From contig CAKQYU010000008.1 of NCBI GenBank assembly GCA_934293575.1, positions 1-64,000 of the forward strand: a stretch of DNA of 64,000 nucleotides, given 5' to 3'. A model generated the notes under the pieces. The model saw nothing but the letters and a program-made list of their open reading frames with translations. It was not told the DNA's origin and searched no databases. Both the position numbers and the translations under genes were made by a program. The DNA comes from an uncultured Lachnospiraceae bacterium (GTDB taxonomy: Bacteria; Bacillota; Clostridia; Lachnospirales; Lachnospiraceae). How positions within the stretch are numbered: position 1 is the stretch's first letter; each line of letters begins with the position of its first letter. Below, piece after piece: positions 9,230 to 17,140 of the stretch.

Positions 9230-10291
9230 CTATCTTACTAAATTCATAATATCCTGAATCATAACAACAACCATCAATAATATCAAAAATGCAAATCCCA
9301 TTGCATTGATAAAAGCTTCTTTTCCGGCACTCATTTTCTTTTTAAAAAATGCTTCTACCAATAAAACCAATGTTCTTCCTCCATCTAATGCAGGCAGCGG
9401 TAATAAATTCATTACGCCTAAATTTGCACTGAGCATGATACAAAAATTGACAAGATTTAAAAAGACATTTCTGGCAGCTTCCATGTTATTACCCGCCGCA
9501 CTTTCTTTTGCCTCATCGATTGTGTCACTCATCATGGATACAATACCGACCGGCCCGGATAAATTTTTAATTCCGACCTTGCCTTCAATCAGATATTTCA
9601 AACTTAAAAATGTGGTTTTAATATAGTATCGTACCTCAAATGCACTGTATTTGATAACGGAAAATGCATTTCCTTTTGTTCTTCCGCTTGAATAAATTCC
9701 CATGATATAACCATTATCGGTTAACAATGGGGTAACTGTGACTTCTTTTTCTTTTCCGTCACGTTCTATTTTTAATTTGACCGGATCGGAACTTTGGTTG
9801 AATTGGTTATAAACCATTACTTCCCTGAAATTATATATCGTATGACCGTTATATTCCGTAATGATATCACCGACCTCCAATCCTGCTTCCTGTGCGGGAC
9901 TGTCCTTTGTGAAATCGGTAATAATCGGTAAATCATATCCACAGAAACCGACCAATATAATGGATAACAGAAATGCCAGAATAAAATTAAATACCGGTCC
10001 TGCGATGACAACAGAAATTCTGCCCCATACCGGTTTCTGGCTGAAGGAATGTTCGTCTGCAACATCCTCATCCTCTCCCATCATCATGCAATATCCACCC
10101 ATAGGGATGGCTTTTAAACAATATTTTGTTTCTTTTTTGCGGAAAGAAAATATGGTCGGTCCCATACCAACGGCAAATTCATTTACATAGACGCCGTTTA
10201 ATTTTGCAAAAATAAAATGTCCCAATTCATGAAAGAAAATAATTGCACCAAATACGATAATTGCCAGAATTATATTTATGATTGTACTCAA
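9230..10291 (-). CDS. rseP: Site-2 intramembrane zinc metalloprotease RseP/RasP
   Basis: Membrane protease that cleaves transmembrane segments of anti-sigma factors and signal-peptide remnants. Near the N terminus FFHELGHFIFAK supplies the HExxH zinc site within the first membrane segment. A single PDZ domain follows (about 110-185), and NLLPLPALDGGRTL near residue 310 gives the third ligand region; several hydrophobic helices complete it. The start is taken as a TTG at 10291 because the AGGTGG site overlaps the GTG three codons earlier; this makes a TTGA overlap with the dxr stop and a 353-residue protein. This start choice is inference. Confidence 0.93.
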   Translation of the reverse strand: MSTIINIILAIIVFGAIIFFHELGHFIFAKLNGVYVNEFAVGMGPTIFSFRKKETKYCLKAIPMGGYCMMMGEDEDVADEHSFSQKPVWGRISVVIAGPVFNFILAFLLSIILVGFCGYDLPIITDFTKDSPAQEAGLEVGDIITEYNGHTIYNFREVMVYNQFNQSSDPVKLKIERDGKEKEVTVTPLLTDNGYIMGIYSSGRTKGNAFSVIKYSAFEVRYYIKTTFLSLKYLIEGKVGIKNLSGPVGIVSMMSDTIDEAKESAAGNNMEAARNVFLNLVNFCIMLSANLGVMNLLPLPALDGGRTLVLLVEAFFKKKMSAGKEAFINAMGFAFLILLMVVVMIQDIMNLVR

Positions 10292-11442
10292 GAATTCCAC
10301 CTGCTCTCAATAATTTCATATACATTCCGCTCAGTCGCAAGAATATCCTCTACAGACGGATTTTCCATCACGTCATGTCTGTTCATACAAAAATCTATTA
10401 TTTCATATATTTCCAAAAAACGGATTTTTTTATTCAGGAATTTTGCAACCGCCAATTCGTTGGCTGCATTTAAAACGGTTGGCATAGAGCCTCCGATTTT
10501 GATTGCATCATATGCAAATCGCAAGCCTAAAAATGTATCCATATCCGGTTTTTCAAATGTAATACCGGATAAGGTTGAAAAATCAAGCCTTGCACCATCT
10601 AAATAAACACGTTTCGGATAATATAACGCATATTGAATCGGAAGACGCATATCGGGAGAACCTAATTGAGCCATAACCGCGCCATCTTCAAACTCAACCA
10701 TGGAATGAATAATGCTCTGTGGCTGGACAACCACTTCAATCTGTTCCGGGGTAACACCAAAAAGCCATTTAGCCTCAATGACTTCCAGTCCTTTATTAAC
10801 CATGGTAGCTGAATCAATGGTAATTTTCTTGCCCATTGACCAGTTTGGATGTTTTAGTGCCATCTCCAAAGTAACACCTTCTAAATCCGTTGTATTCATT
10901 CCCCGGAAAGGTCCGCCGGAAGCGGTTAATAAAATCTTATGTATAGAATTTTGATGTTCTCCGTTCAAACACTGAAAGATAGCGGAATGTTCACTGTCAA
11001 CCGGTAAAATAGAAACATTGTTTTCTTTTGCCATCGGCATAATGATGTGACCGGCTGTCACTAAGGTTTCTTTGTTAGCAAGACCGATATCTTTTCCTGC
11101 TTTGATGGCAGCGATGGTTGGTTGTATTCCAATCATACCCACAATGGCTGTAATCAGTATATCTGAGGATGCAATGGTTGCAACTTCCAATAAACCCTCC
11201 ATACCGCAAACTACCTTACATGCGGGTGTTACATCTGCAATTGCTTTTTTTAATGCTTCAGCATTTGAGCTGCTCCAGACAGCTGCAATTGCCGGATGAA
11301 ATTCACGTATCTGCGCTTCTAATAATGTAATATTACTGCCGGCCGAAACAGCAACCAGCTCCAAATCATCATTTTTCCGGATTACATCTAAAGTTTGCGT
11401 TCCGATTGAACCGGTAGAACCCAAAATAGCAACCTTTTTCAT
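10288..11442 (-). CDS. dxr: 1-deoxy-D-xylulose 5-phosphate reductoisomerase
   Basis: Second enzyme of the MEP pathway, making MEP from DXP with NADPH. The 384-residue protein opens with MKKVAILGSTGSIG, the dinucleotide-binding loop. The metal and substrate signature SEHSAIFQC and the flexible-loop region follow in the middle, and a C-terminal helical domain ends it. The ATG at 11442 is chosen because AGGAGG lies 6 bases upstream; an earlier in-frame ATG falls inside a hairpin and has no site. It overlaps the next gene rseP by 4 bases, indicating coupled translation. Confidence 0.97.
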   Translation of the reverse strand: MKKVAILGSTGSIGTQTLDVIRKNDDLELVAVSAGSNITLLEAQIREFHPAIAAVWSSSNAEALKKAIADVTPACKVVCGMEGLLEVATIASSDILITAIVGMIGIQPTIAAIKAGKDIGLANKETLVTAGHIIMPMAKENNVSILPVDSEHSAIFQCLNGEHQNSIHKILLTASGGPFRGMNTTDLEGVTLEMALKHPNWSMGKKITIDSATMVNKGLEVIEAKWLFGVTPEQIEVVVQPQSIIHSMVEFEDGAVMAQLGSPDMRLPIQYALYYPKRVYLDGARLDFSTLSGITFEKPDMDTFLGLRFAYDAIKIGGSMPTVLNAANELAVAKFLNKKIRFLEIYEIIDFCMNRHDVMENPSVEDILATERNVYEIIESRWNS

Positions 11443-11454
11443 CCTAAACCTCCT

Positions 11455-11482
11455 AAAAATTATGCCAGACAACGCTGGCATA
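11455..11482 (-). terminator. Terminator-like hairpin between cdsA and dxr
   Basis: ATGCCAG and CTGGCAT pair around a six-base loop (11481-11462) and are followed by AATTTTTA in the minus-strand transcript, directly in front of the dxr ribosome binding site. The stem is short (7 bp) and the U-run imperfect, so partial termination or attenuation is the most that can be said. Confidence 0.45.
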
Positions 11483-11506
11483 TTCTCATACTATCATAGT
11501 ATATGA

Positions 11507-12301
11507 TTATACAATATTAAACAACACAACAAGATAATAAACAATCGGTGCAGTAAATAATACACTGTCAATTCGGTCGACCATACCGCCATGTCCCGGT
11601 ATCAGATTGCTGTAATCCTTTATATCGTTATTTCTTTTAATAGCAGATGCTGCTAAATCTCCGATATCTCCCGGAATTGCACCAATAGCGGCAATGAACG
11701 CACAATAAATTCCATCCAGTGGAATCCACTGCTTGAATAAAACGCCGAATAAAAATCCTGTTATACCGGCACCGATGATTCCGCCGATAAATCCTTCTAA
11801 ACTCTTGTTGGGACTTACCTTTGGTGTACATTTGTGTTTTCCGATTGCACTACCGGTCAGATATGCAAACACATCATTTATCCAGCTTGAAATCAAAATA
11901 AAGAAGCAGAATAATATACCTGATTTTAATTCATGTAACCGGTATATATAGGAAAGCATAATGGAAATATACAAAAAAGAAAATATTGAAGTTGCAATAT
12001 CCCGATCTGTATATTTCGGAAAATTTGTTACATAAACTGTTAATGATACAATTAACAATACCATAATTAACGGTAACAAATAATTATCTAATTTCAGATA
12101 AAGTAATACATATACCGCACATGTACCAAAAATATTTAATGCAAAAAAAGGAGTTTTTTGCAGATTATATACTTTTAAAAATTCATACAGGGCTACACAG
12201 GAAATCGCAAATAAGCAGATTGCTGTGATAATTCCCGGTGATAAAAATGTTACCAATGTTACCAACAGCACAAAAAAAGCACCAATTAAACGTTGTTTCA
12301 T
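11507..12301 (-). CDS. cdsA: Phosphatidate cytidylyltransferase
   Basis: Integral membrane enzyme that makes CDP-diacylglycerol from phosphatidate and CTP, the branch point for all phospholipids. The 264-residue protein is mostly hydrophobic helices, about seven or eight, with the family signature near the C terminus: SAIKRNNDIKDYSNLIPGHG followed by GMVDRIDS. The GGTGGGG ribosome binding site lies at the end of uppS, from which it is separated by 3 bp. Its position between uppS and dxr is the standard Firmicute arrangement. Confidence 0.96.
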   Translation of the reverse strand: MKQRLIGAFFVLLVTLVTFLSPGIITAICLFAISCVALYEFLKVYNLQKTPFFALNIFGTCAVYVLLYLKLDNYLLPLIMVLLIVSLTVYVTNFPKYTDRDIATSIFSFLYISIMLSYIYRLHELKSGILFCFFILISSWINDVFAYLTGSAIGKHKCTPKVSPNKSLEGFIGGIIGAGITGFLFGVLFKQWIPLDGIYCAFIAAIGAIPGDIGDLAASAIKRNNDIKDYSNLIPGHGGMVDRIDSVLFTAPIVYYLVVLFNIV

Positions 12302-12304
12302 ATT

Positions 12305-13039
12305 TTATACCCCACCAAAACGGCGTTCCCTTCCATTATAATATCGAATTGCTGTAAGCAAATCTTCTTTTGTGAAATCCGGCCATAAAACATTTGTAAA
12401 GTAAAATTCGGAATAAGCCAATTGCCATGGCAAAAAGTTGGAAAGACGTTCTTCTCCGCTTGTCCGGATTAACAAATCCGGATCCGGTAAGCCTGCTGTA
12501 TCCAGATTATCGGAAATCAATTTCTCTGTTATATCAGATACATCCAATGCCCCGGTCTGTATCTGCTTTGCAATCTGTTTTACACATCTTGTAATCTCGT
12601 CTCTGCCACCATAATTAATTGCAATGGTAAATTTTAATCCCGTTGCGTCCTTTGTTGCTTCTTCCAATTCATTAATTCTGGTCACTAACTTGGAATCCAA
12701 TCCACTTTTATCCCCGATTACACGTACACACATATTGTTTTTGGTAGACCGTTCAATACAGTCAATCAGGTATTTTGCAAGCAGCTTCATCAGTGCGTCT
12801 ACTTCTTCTTTGGAACGTTTCCAGTTTTCGGTTGAAAATGCGTAAACCGTTAAATATTCGATTCCCATATTATATGCATCTTCAACAATCTGTTCCACTC
12901 TTTTTGAACCCTGAACATGACCATAATTTCTAGGCATATTTCTTTGCTTTGCCCATCTTCCGTTACCATCTAAAATAATGGCAACATGTTTGGGAACCGT
13001 CAATTGTTCTTCTTTTATACTTTGTAATATTTTTTCCAA
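12305..13039 (-). CDS. uppS: Undecaprenyl diphosphate synthase (isoprenyl transferase)
   Basis: cis-Prenyltransferase that builds the C55 lipid carrier for peptidoglycan and wall polymers. The 244-residue protein has the active-site block ILDGNGRWAKQR (catalytic Asp about residue 24) with the NYGH turn after it. The C-terminal signature RTSGEERLSNFLPWQ contributes the Mg2+ and pyrophosphate-binding residues. Translation starts at a TTG, positioned 5 bases after GGAGG. It lies 13 bp after frr and 3 bp before cdsA. Confidence 0.97.
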   Translation of the reverse strand: MEKILQSIKEEQLTVPKHVAIILDGNGRWAKQRNMPRNYGHVQGSKRVEQIVEDAYNMGIEYLTVYAFSTENWKRSKEEVDALMKLLAKYLIDCIERSTKNNMCVRVIGDKSGLDSKLVTRINELEEATKDATGLKFTIAINYGGRDEITRCVKQIAKQIQTGALDVSDITEKLISDNLDTAGLPDPDLLIRTSGEERLSNFLPWQLAYSEFYFTNVLWPDFTKEDLLTAIRYYNGRERRFGGV

Positions 13040-13052
13040 AACAGCCTCCAGC

Positions 13053-13598
13053 TTATACGGTCATAATTTCTTTTGACTTGTTATCAACTGTTGAATCAAT
13101 CTTTTCGATATATTTATCTGTTATCTTCTGAACGCGGTCTTCGTAATCCTTTAATTCATCTTCTGAAATTTCAGATGCTTTTAACTGCTTTTTGAAATAG
13201 TCATTTGCATCTCTTCTGACATTACGAACAGCAACTTTTGCATTCTCACCTTTCTTCTTGATGTCTTTTGCAAGTTCTTTTCTTCGCTCCTCTGTTAATT
13301 CCGGGAAATTCAAAATGATAGATTTACCATCATTGTTTGGTGTTAAACCTAAATCTGAACAAAGGATTGCTTTTTCGATTTCTTTTAAAAGTGAACTTTC
13401 CCATGGTGTAATTAAAATTGTTCTTGCTTCCGGAACACTTACATTACCAACCTGCTGTAACGGTGTTGGTGTTCCGTAATATTCTACTTTGATTTTATTT
13501 AAAATATTTGGATTTGCACGGCCTGCACGAATATTTGAAAATTCATTTTCCAAACTTTCCAATGATTTTTCCATTTTTTCCTCAAATTGCTTTAACAT
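13053..13598 (-). CDS. frr: Ribosome recycling factor
   Basis: Acts with EF-G to split post-termination ribosomes. The 181-residue length is close to the family norm (about 185). The N-terminal helix (LESLENEFSNIRAGRANP), the beta domain that follows (EYYGTPTPLQQVGNVSVPEAR) and the long returning helices are all intact. AGGAGG sits 8 bases before the ATG. It follows pyrH by 44 bp, the conserved pair in bacteria. Confidence 0.98.
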   Translation of the reverse strand: MLKQFEEKMEKSLESLENEFSNIRAGRANPNILNKIKVEYYGTPTPLQQVGNVSVPEARTILITPWESSLLKEIEKAILCSDLGLTPNNDGKSIILNFPELTEERRKELAKDIKKKGENAKVAVRNVRRDANDYFKKQLKASEISEDELKDYEDRVQKITDKYIEKIDSTVDNKSKEIMTV

Positions 13599-13642
13599 TA
13601 ATATATCCTCCTGTTATTGTATTTCTTTTATTATGCTTCAAT

Positions 13643-14344
13643 TTATGCTTCAATAATTGTTCCGTTAAATTTACCTGTCATTGCATTTATAATGCTATCC
13701 GGCTCATTTAATCCAAATAACATCATCGGCATATGATTTTCCATTGCCAGAACTGCAGATGCTAAATCAATTACACCCAATTGCTGATTTACAATATCCT
13801 TCATCTGCATTACATCATATTTCTTTGCATTCGGATTTGTTTTTGGATCACTGTCATATACACCGTCAATTGCTTTTCCGGCTAAAACTCCATCTGCTTC
13901 AATCTCGATGGCATATAAAACGGTAGCCATATCCGTTGAAAAATAAGGATGTCCGGTTCCGCCTGCAAAAAATACAACTTCCGATTGATTCAATGCCCGA
14001 ATTGCAATATCCTTGTTAAACAGCTCTGTTACATTTCCACAAACAAACGGAGACATAATACGGGTTTTTAAACCGACACTCCGAAACATATCTGCTGCAT
14101 AGATACAATTCATAACTGTTGCAAGCATACCAATCTGATCTGCTTTTACGCGGTCCATATTTTCGGAGGTTCTTCCTCTCCAGAAATTACCGCCACCGAT
14201 TACAACGGCAACCTGTTTTCCGGCATCAATTACAGCTTTAACCTGTCTTGCAACCTCTAATACGGTTGCTTCATCAAATCCCTGATGTTTATCTCCTGCT
14301 AATGCTTCACCACTTAACTTTAATAAAATGCGATTTGTATTCAT
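13643..14344 (-). CDS. pyrH: UMP kinase
   Basis: Hexameric bacterial UMP kinase that phosphorylates UMP to UDP in pyrimidine synthesis. The 233-residue protein has the amino-acid-kinase fold: RILLKLSGEAL at the N terminus, the GGGNFWRGR loop, the aspartate-containing TGHPYFSTDMA segment and a C-terminal DLASAVLAMEN. The last codons and stop (ATTGAAGCATAA) are repeated once more immediately after the stop, a small tandem duplication. It is 12 bp downstream of the bactofilin gene and leads into frr. Confidence 0.97.
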   Translation of the reverse strand: MNTNRILLKLSGEALAGDKHQGFDEATVLEVARQVKAVIDAGKQVAVVIGGGNFWRGRTSENMDRVKADQIGMLATVMNCIYAADMFRSVGLKTRIMSPFVCGNVTELFNKDIAIRALNQSEVVFFAGGTGHPYFSTDMATVLYAIEIEADGVLAGKAIDGVYDSDPKTNPNAKKYDVMQMKDIVNQQLGVIDLASAVLAMENHMPMMLFGLNEPDSIINAMTGKFNGTIIEA

Positions 14345-14356
14345 ATTTTCTCCCTC

Positions 14357-16057
14357 TTATGCAAAAAAGCTCTTAACGTCTATATCTGAATAACTTTGTG
14401 AACAGAATCCCTCGATAACGGCACCGTTGTTAATCTGTACAGAACGGGATTTGATATTACCCATAATAACAGCGGTTGAATCAACGATAACCGGTCCCTT
14501 AACATCAATATCACCATTAACGGCACCTGCAATAACGGCGGACTCTCCCTCAATATTACCGATAATCATAGAACCGACACCGACTTTAACGCTGCCGTAA
14601 GATTTAATGTCGCCTTCGATTTTAGCACTGTTGCAGTATAATTCACCTGCTGTAACCGCACCGTTAACGGATCCGCCTACAACAACTTTTCCCTTACAGT
14701 TTACATCTCCTTCTACCGAACCGATAATGTCGATAGAACCGTCTGTCTCAATACTTCCTGAAATTTTTGTACCTTTTGTAATATATGTTGTTTCAGAATC
14801 TGCTTCATTTACATCGTAAGTTTTTTCTTCTGTTACAGCACTAACTGTTTTCTCCTCAACTGGCTTAATTGAAATTACGTCATTTTCTGTACTCATCATT
14901 TCATCCTCCACATTCACTATTGAATCTGTTTGCTCATCCTCATTCATGCGTTCTTCTTCATAGAATTCAACTTGAATTTCATCATCCTCGGACTCTTCCG
15001 GTGTATCGAAAGCTTCCATGTCAGTAATCGGTTCTTTTGCTTCAACTTCTTCTTCCGATACTGTAATATCTTCTGCTGTTTTAATGACTTCTTCTACCGG
15101 TATTTCTTCGGGTTGTGTAACATCTTCTGTTGTTTCAAGTTCTTCTGCTTTCATTTCTGCAGGCTCTGTCGGTGCTTGGTTTAACACTTCTTCTGCTTCC
15201 GGTTCATCAACTAAAACTTGTTCCGGCTGTGCAAGTTCTTCTTCTACCAAAACTTCCTCCGGTTGTGCAAGTTCTTCTTCTACCAAAACTTCCTCCGGTT
15301 GTGCAAGTTCCTCTTCAACCAAAACTTCTTCCGGCTGTGCAAGTTCTTCCTCTACTAAAACTTCCTCCGGCTGTGTAAGTTCTTCCTCTACTAAAACTTC
15401 TTCCGGCTGTGCACTTTCTTCTTCAACCAAAACTTCTTCCGGTTCTGTTAGCTCTTCCTTCGGAGTGTTGTCGGAGGTTTCTTCCGGTTGTACAACTTCT
15501 TCCGGGGTTTCTTCTGCAAAGGATACTTCATCTTCTACAAAAACCTCATCCAATTCTTCCTCATCCTGTGATTCCGGCTCTGGTTCTTGTTCAGCCTCTG
15601 CTTCATTTGCCTTCTGAACCGCATCCAATTGACGGAGCAATTCTTCTACTGACATATCCATTGTATTTACATCGGTGTCATCACTGATAATATTGCCCGG
15701 TTCGTTTCCGTATAATTCCTCATCCAATAAAGAATCAATCTGGTCTAACATATCTTCCGGCGCAATATCCACATCCTCGTCTTCTGAGGATTGTGCCGGC
15801 TTGTGCGTAACAGTCTCCTCTACCGGTTCTTCTGCAACTTTTTTATTATCTTTTTTCTTTTTTTCTCTCTTTGGTTTTTGTGTTTTTTCAGCTTTTGGCT
15901 TTTTCGTGACTGATTCTAACAATTCATCAATATCACTTGATGTTGTATCCGAAACTTCATCTACATCATCTGTTTCATCATACATCTCATTTCCATCCGG
16001 CATCAATTCATTCATTGCCTGTGTGAAATCCGCTTTAAAATCTTTAAAAAAACTCAT
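14357..16057 (-). CDS. Bactofilin with a long acidic repeat region
   Basis: 566-residue polymer-forming protein. The C-terminal bactofilin domain (about 421-566) shows the regular Gly/Val-rich beta-helix turns such as GSIETDGSIDIIGSVEGDV and ends with an FFA tail. The first 420 residues are unusual: a short conserved start (MSFFKDFKADFTQAM), a Lys-rich patch near 55-75, and a strongly acidic Glu/Pro stretch holding about seven 12-residue repeats of the type PEEVLVEEELAQ at roughly 205-284. Most bactofilins are under 200 residues. With the small membrane gene just upstream and pyrH 12 bp downstream it appears to head the envelope-lipid and polC operon. Domain assignment is firm; a cytoskeletal role is family knowledge. 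Confidence 0.85.
   Translation of the reverse strand: MSFFKDFKADFTQAMNELMPDGNEMYDETDDVDEVSDTTSSDIDELLESVTKKPKAEKTQKPKREKKKKDNKKVAEEPVEETVTHKPAQSSEDEDVDIAPEDMLDQIDSLLDEELYGNEPGNIISDDTDVNTMDMSVEELLRQLDAVQKANEAEAEQEPEPESQDEEELDEVFVEDEVSFAEETPEEVVQPEETSDNTPKEELTEPEEVLVEEESAQPEEVLVEEELTQPEEVLVEEELAQPEEVLVEEELAQPEEVLVEEELAQPEEVLVEEELAQPEQVLVDEPEAEEVLNQAPTEPAEMKAEELETTEDVTQPEEIPVEEVIKTAEDITVSEEEVEAKEPITDMEAFDTPEESEDDEIQVEFYEEERMNEDEQTDSIVNVEDEMMSTENDVISIKPVEEKTVSAVTEEKTYDVNEADSETTYITKGTKISGSIETDGSIDIIGSVEGDVNCKGKVVVGGSVNGAVTAGELYCNSAKIEGDIKSYGSVKVGVGSMIIGNIEGESAVIAGAVNGDIDVKGPVIVDSTAVIMGNIKSRSVQINNGAVIEGFCSQSYSDIDVKSFFA
15205..15445 (-). repeat. 36-bp in-frame tandem repeat in the bactofilin gene
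   Basis: Six near-identical 36 bp units and one diverged unit encode the 12-residue motif PEEVLVEEELAQ. Differences between copies are mostly synonymous third-base changes plus ESA, ELT and EQV variants at the ends. Because 36 is a multiple of three, gain or loss of units would keep the frame. There are no spacers, so this is a coding repeat. Confidence 0.9.
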
Positions 16058-16077
16058 TTTAACCTCCGTTAATTCTA

Positions 16078-16290
16078 TTATGATAATATATTATTGAAAA
16101 AATAATTCGCTGAATATAATTGATTCATTTGTTCTTCTAAATGTAACACTTTAAACAGTAAAACAAAATTCAAACAAACAGAAGCAACTAAAAGCAAAAC
16201 CGCAATAAAAATGATGAAAGTTTTTATACGATTTACCCGGTTGCGCCGCTTGGCTGCTTTTTCTTTTTTTGTATTTGAACCTGTAGCCAT
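16078..16290 (-). CDS. Small single-pass membrane protein, unknown function
   Basis: A 70-residue protein that I do not recognise by family. It has a highly basic N terminus (KKEKAAKRRNRVNR), one hydrophobic helix at about 24-47, and a short tail starting HLEEQMNQLY that may begin a coiled coil. The layout recalls the transmembrane part of FtsL/DivIC-type proteins but is too short for a match. A GGAAGGA site and an extended -10 promoter lie upstream, and the bactofilin gene follows after 20 bp. Proximity suggests a membrane partner or anchor for the bactofilin; that is inference. Confidence 0.7.
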   Translation of the reverse strand: MATGSNTKKEKAAKRRNRVNRIKTFIIFIAVLLLVASVCLNFVLLFKVLHLEEQMNQLYSANYFFNNILS

Positions 16291-16342
16291 TTTCTAATTC
16301 CTTCCATATAATGGATTTCTATCATTTACACGATTAGAAAAT

Positions 16343-16371
16343 ATTATAGCATAGATAATGGTAAAATGAAA
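16343..16371 (-). promoter_or_regulatory. Extended -10 promoter of the bactofilin-pyrH-polC operon
   Basis: TGCTATAAT on the minus strand gives an extended -10 (TATAAT at 16348-16343). The -35 region at 17 bases, TTTCAT, is poor, as is common for extended -10 promoters. It lies about 50 bases before the small membrane gene and just downstream of the terminator of the preceding gene. No other convincing promoter was seen before polC. Confidence 0.65.
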
Positions 16372-16384
16372 TAAATTTCTATAA

Positions 16385-16420
16385 TAAAATAACCCGGCTA
16401 TAATAAAATCCGGGTTATTT
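16385..16420 (-). terminator. Intrinsic terminator after the metallophosphoesterase gene
   Basis: AACCCGG and CCGGGTT form a GC-rich stem at 16416-16391, followed by ATTTTATT in the minus-strand transcript. It begins 4 bases after the stop codon and separates this gene from the bactofilin operon. Confidence 0.8.
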
Positions 16421-16960
16421 TCATGTGCAATTTTTTTCGTCCTTATATATCCTATTATTCACAATTAATTCTTTCAAAGTTACCGGTTGATATTGATTAA
16501 CCATACAACCGGCATTCAAAGCCTTTTCTCTTGTTCTCATAAACTGATATGTATCATCCTGTCTATTATGTATATGTGCAAAAATGTGGTAATGCCCTTT
16601 ATGAAAACCATTCCATTCAGCAATGGGAAAATGACAGGCGCATATATGTTCGCTACCATCTATGATATGTAACATTTTATCAATACTAATAAAACATTTT
16701 TTGTCATCTTCCGTAAGTCTGTCATGATTGCCTAGAATTAAATGTTTTTTTCCTTTTAGTTTGTTGCAATACCAGGATATAGATTTATCTGAACGATACA
16801 CAAAATCACCAATAATATATACATCATCGTCATCTGTTACTCTATTATTCCAATATTCTATCATTTTTTTATCCATTTCTTCAACATTTTCAAATGGCCG
16901 GTTATCAAATTTTATAACATTACTATGACCAAAATGAGTATCTGCAATATAAAAATTCAT
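16421..16960 (-). CDS. Calcineurin-like metallophosphoesterase
   Basis: A 179-residue single-domain phosphoesterase. All five metal-binding blocks are visible in order: ADTHFGH near residue 6, GDFVY, GNHDR, CHFP and HYHIFAHIHN. The length and the DTHFGHSNVI opening match the small bacterial family often found near phage or nucleic-acid genes, whose substrate is not known. It stands alone: the tsf terminator lies upstream and its own terminator downstream. A GAGGA site precedes the ATG. The substrate cannot be told from sequence. Confidence 0.88.
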   Translation of the reverse strand: MNFYIADTHFGHSNVIKFDNRPFENVEEMDKKMIEYWNNRVTDDDDVYIIGDFVYRSDKSISWYCNKLKGKKHLILGNHDRLTEDDKKCFISIDKMLHIIDGSEHICACHFPIAEWNGFHKGHYHIFAHIHNRQDDTYQFMRTREKALNAGCMVNQYQPVTLKELIVNNRIYKDEKNCT

Positions 16961-17047
16961 TCTTTATCCTCTTTTTAATACCTTACTTGTTTAATAGTGA
17001 ACTCATGATTTCGGTGATTGATCAATTTATCTGTTTAATGTAATTAT

Positions 17048-17096
17048 GAAAAATCCCTTGATAATGCTATTATTACTAAGCGTTACCAAGGGATAA
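17048..17096 (-). terminator. Intrinsic terminator after tsf
   Basis: ATCCCTTG and CAAGGGAT pair (17094-17053), with a partly paired interior, followed by TTTTTC in the minus-strand transcript about 45 bases beyond the tsf stop. Confidence 0.85.
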
Positions 17097-17140
17097 TTTA
17101 CATAATAAACTATGATTTAAAATTCATGTAAACTATGAGA

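Noticed and set aside
15205..15445. Regular 36-bp repeats that could suggest a CRISPR array
   Set aside because: The units are directly adjacent without spacers, are translated in frame, and differ mainly at third codon positions. No cas genes are present.
15018..15617. A 199-codon plus-strand open frame rich in Ser and Thr
   Set aside because: It is the antisense of the Glu/Pro repeat part of the bactofilin gene. Its repeats simply mirror the coding repeats, it has no ribosome binding site, and the minus-strand reading has the conserved domain.
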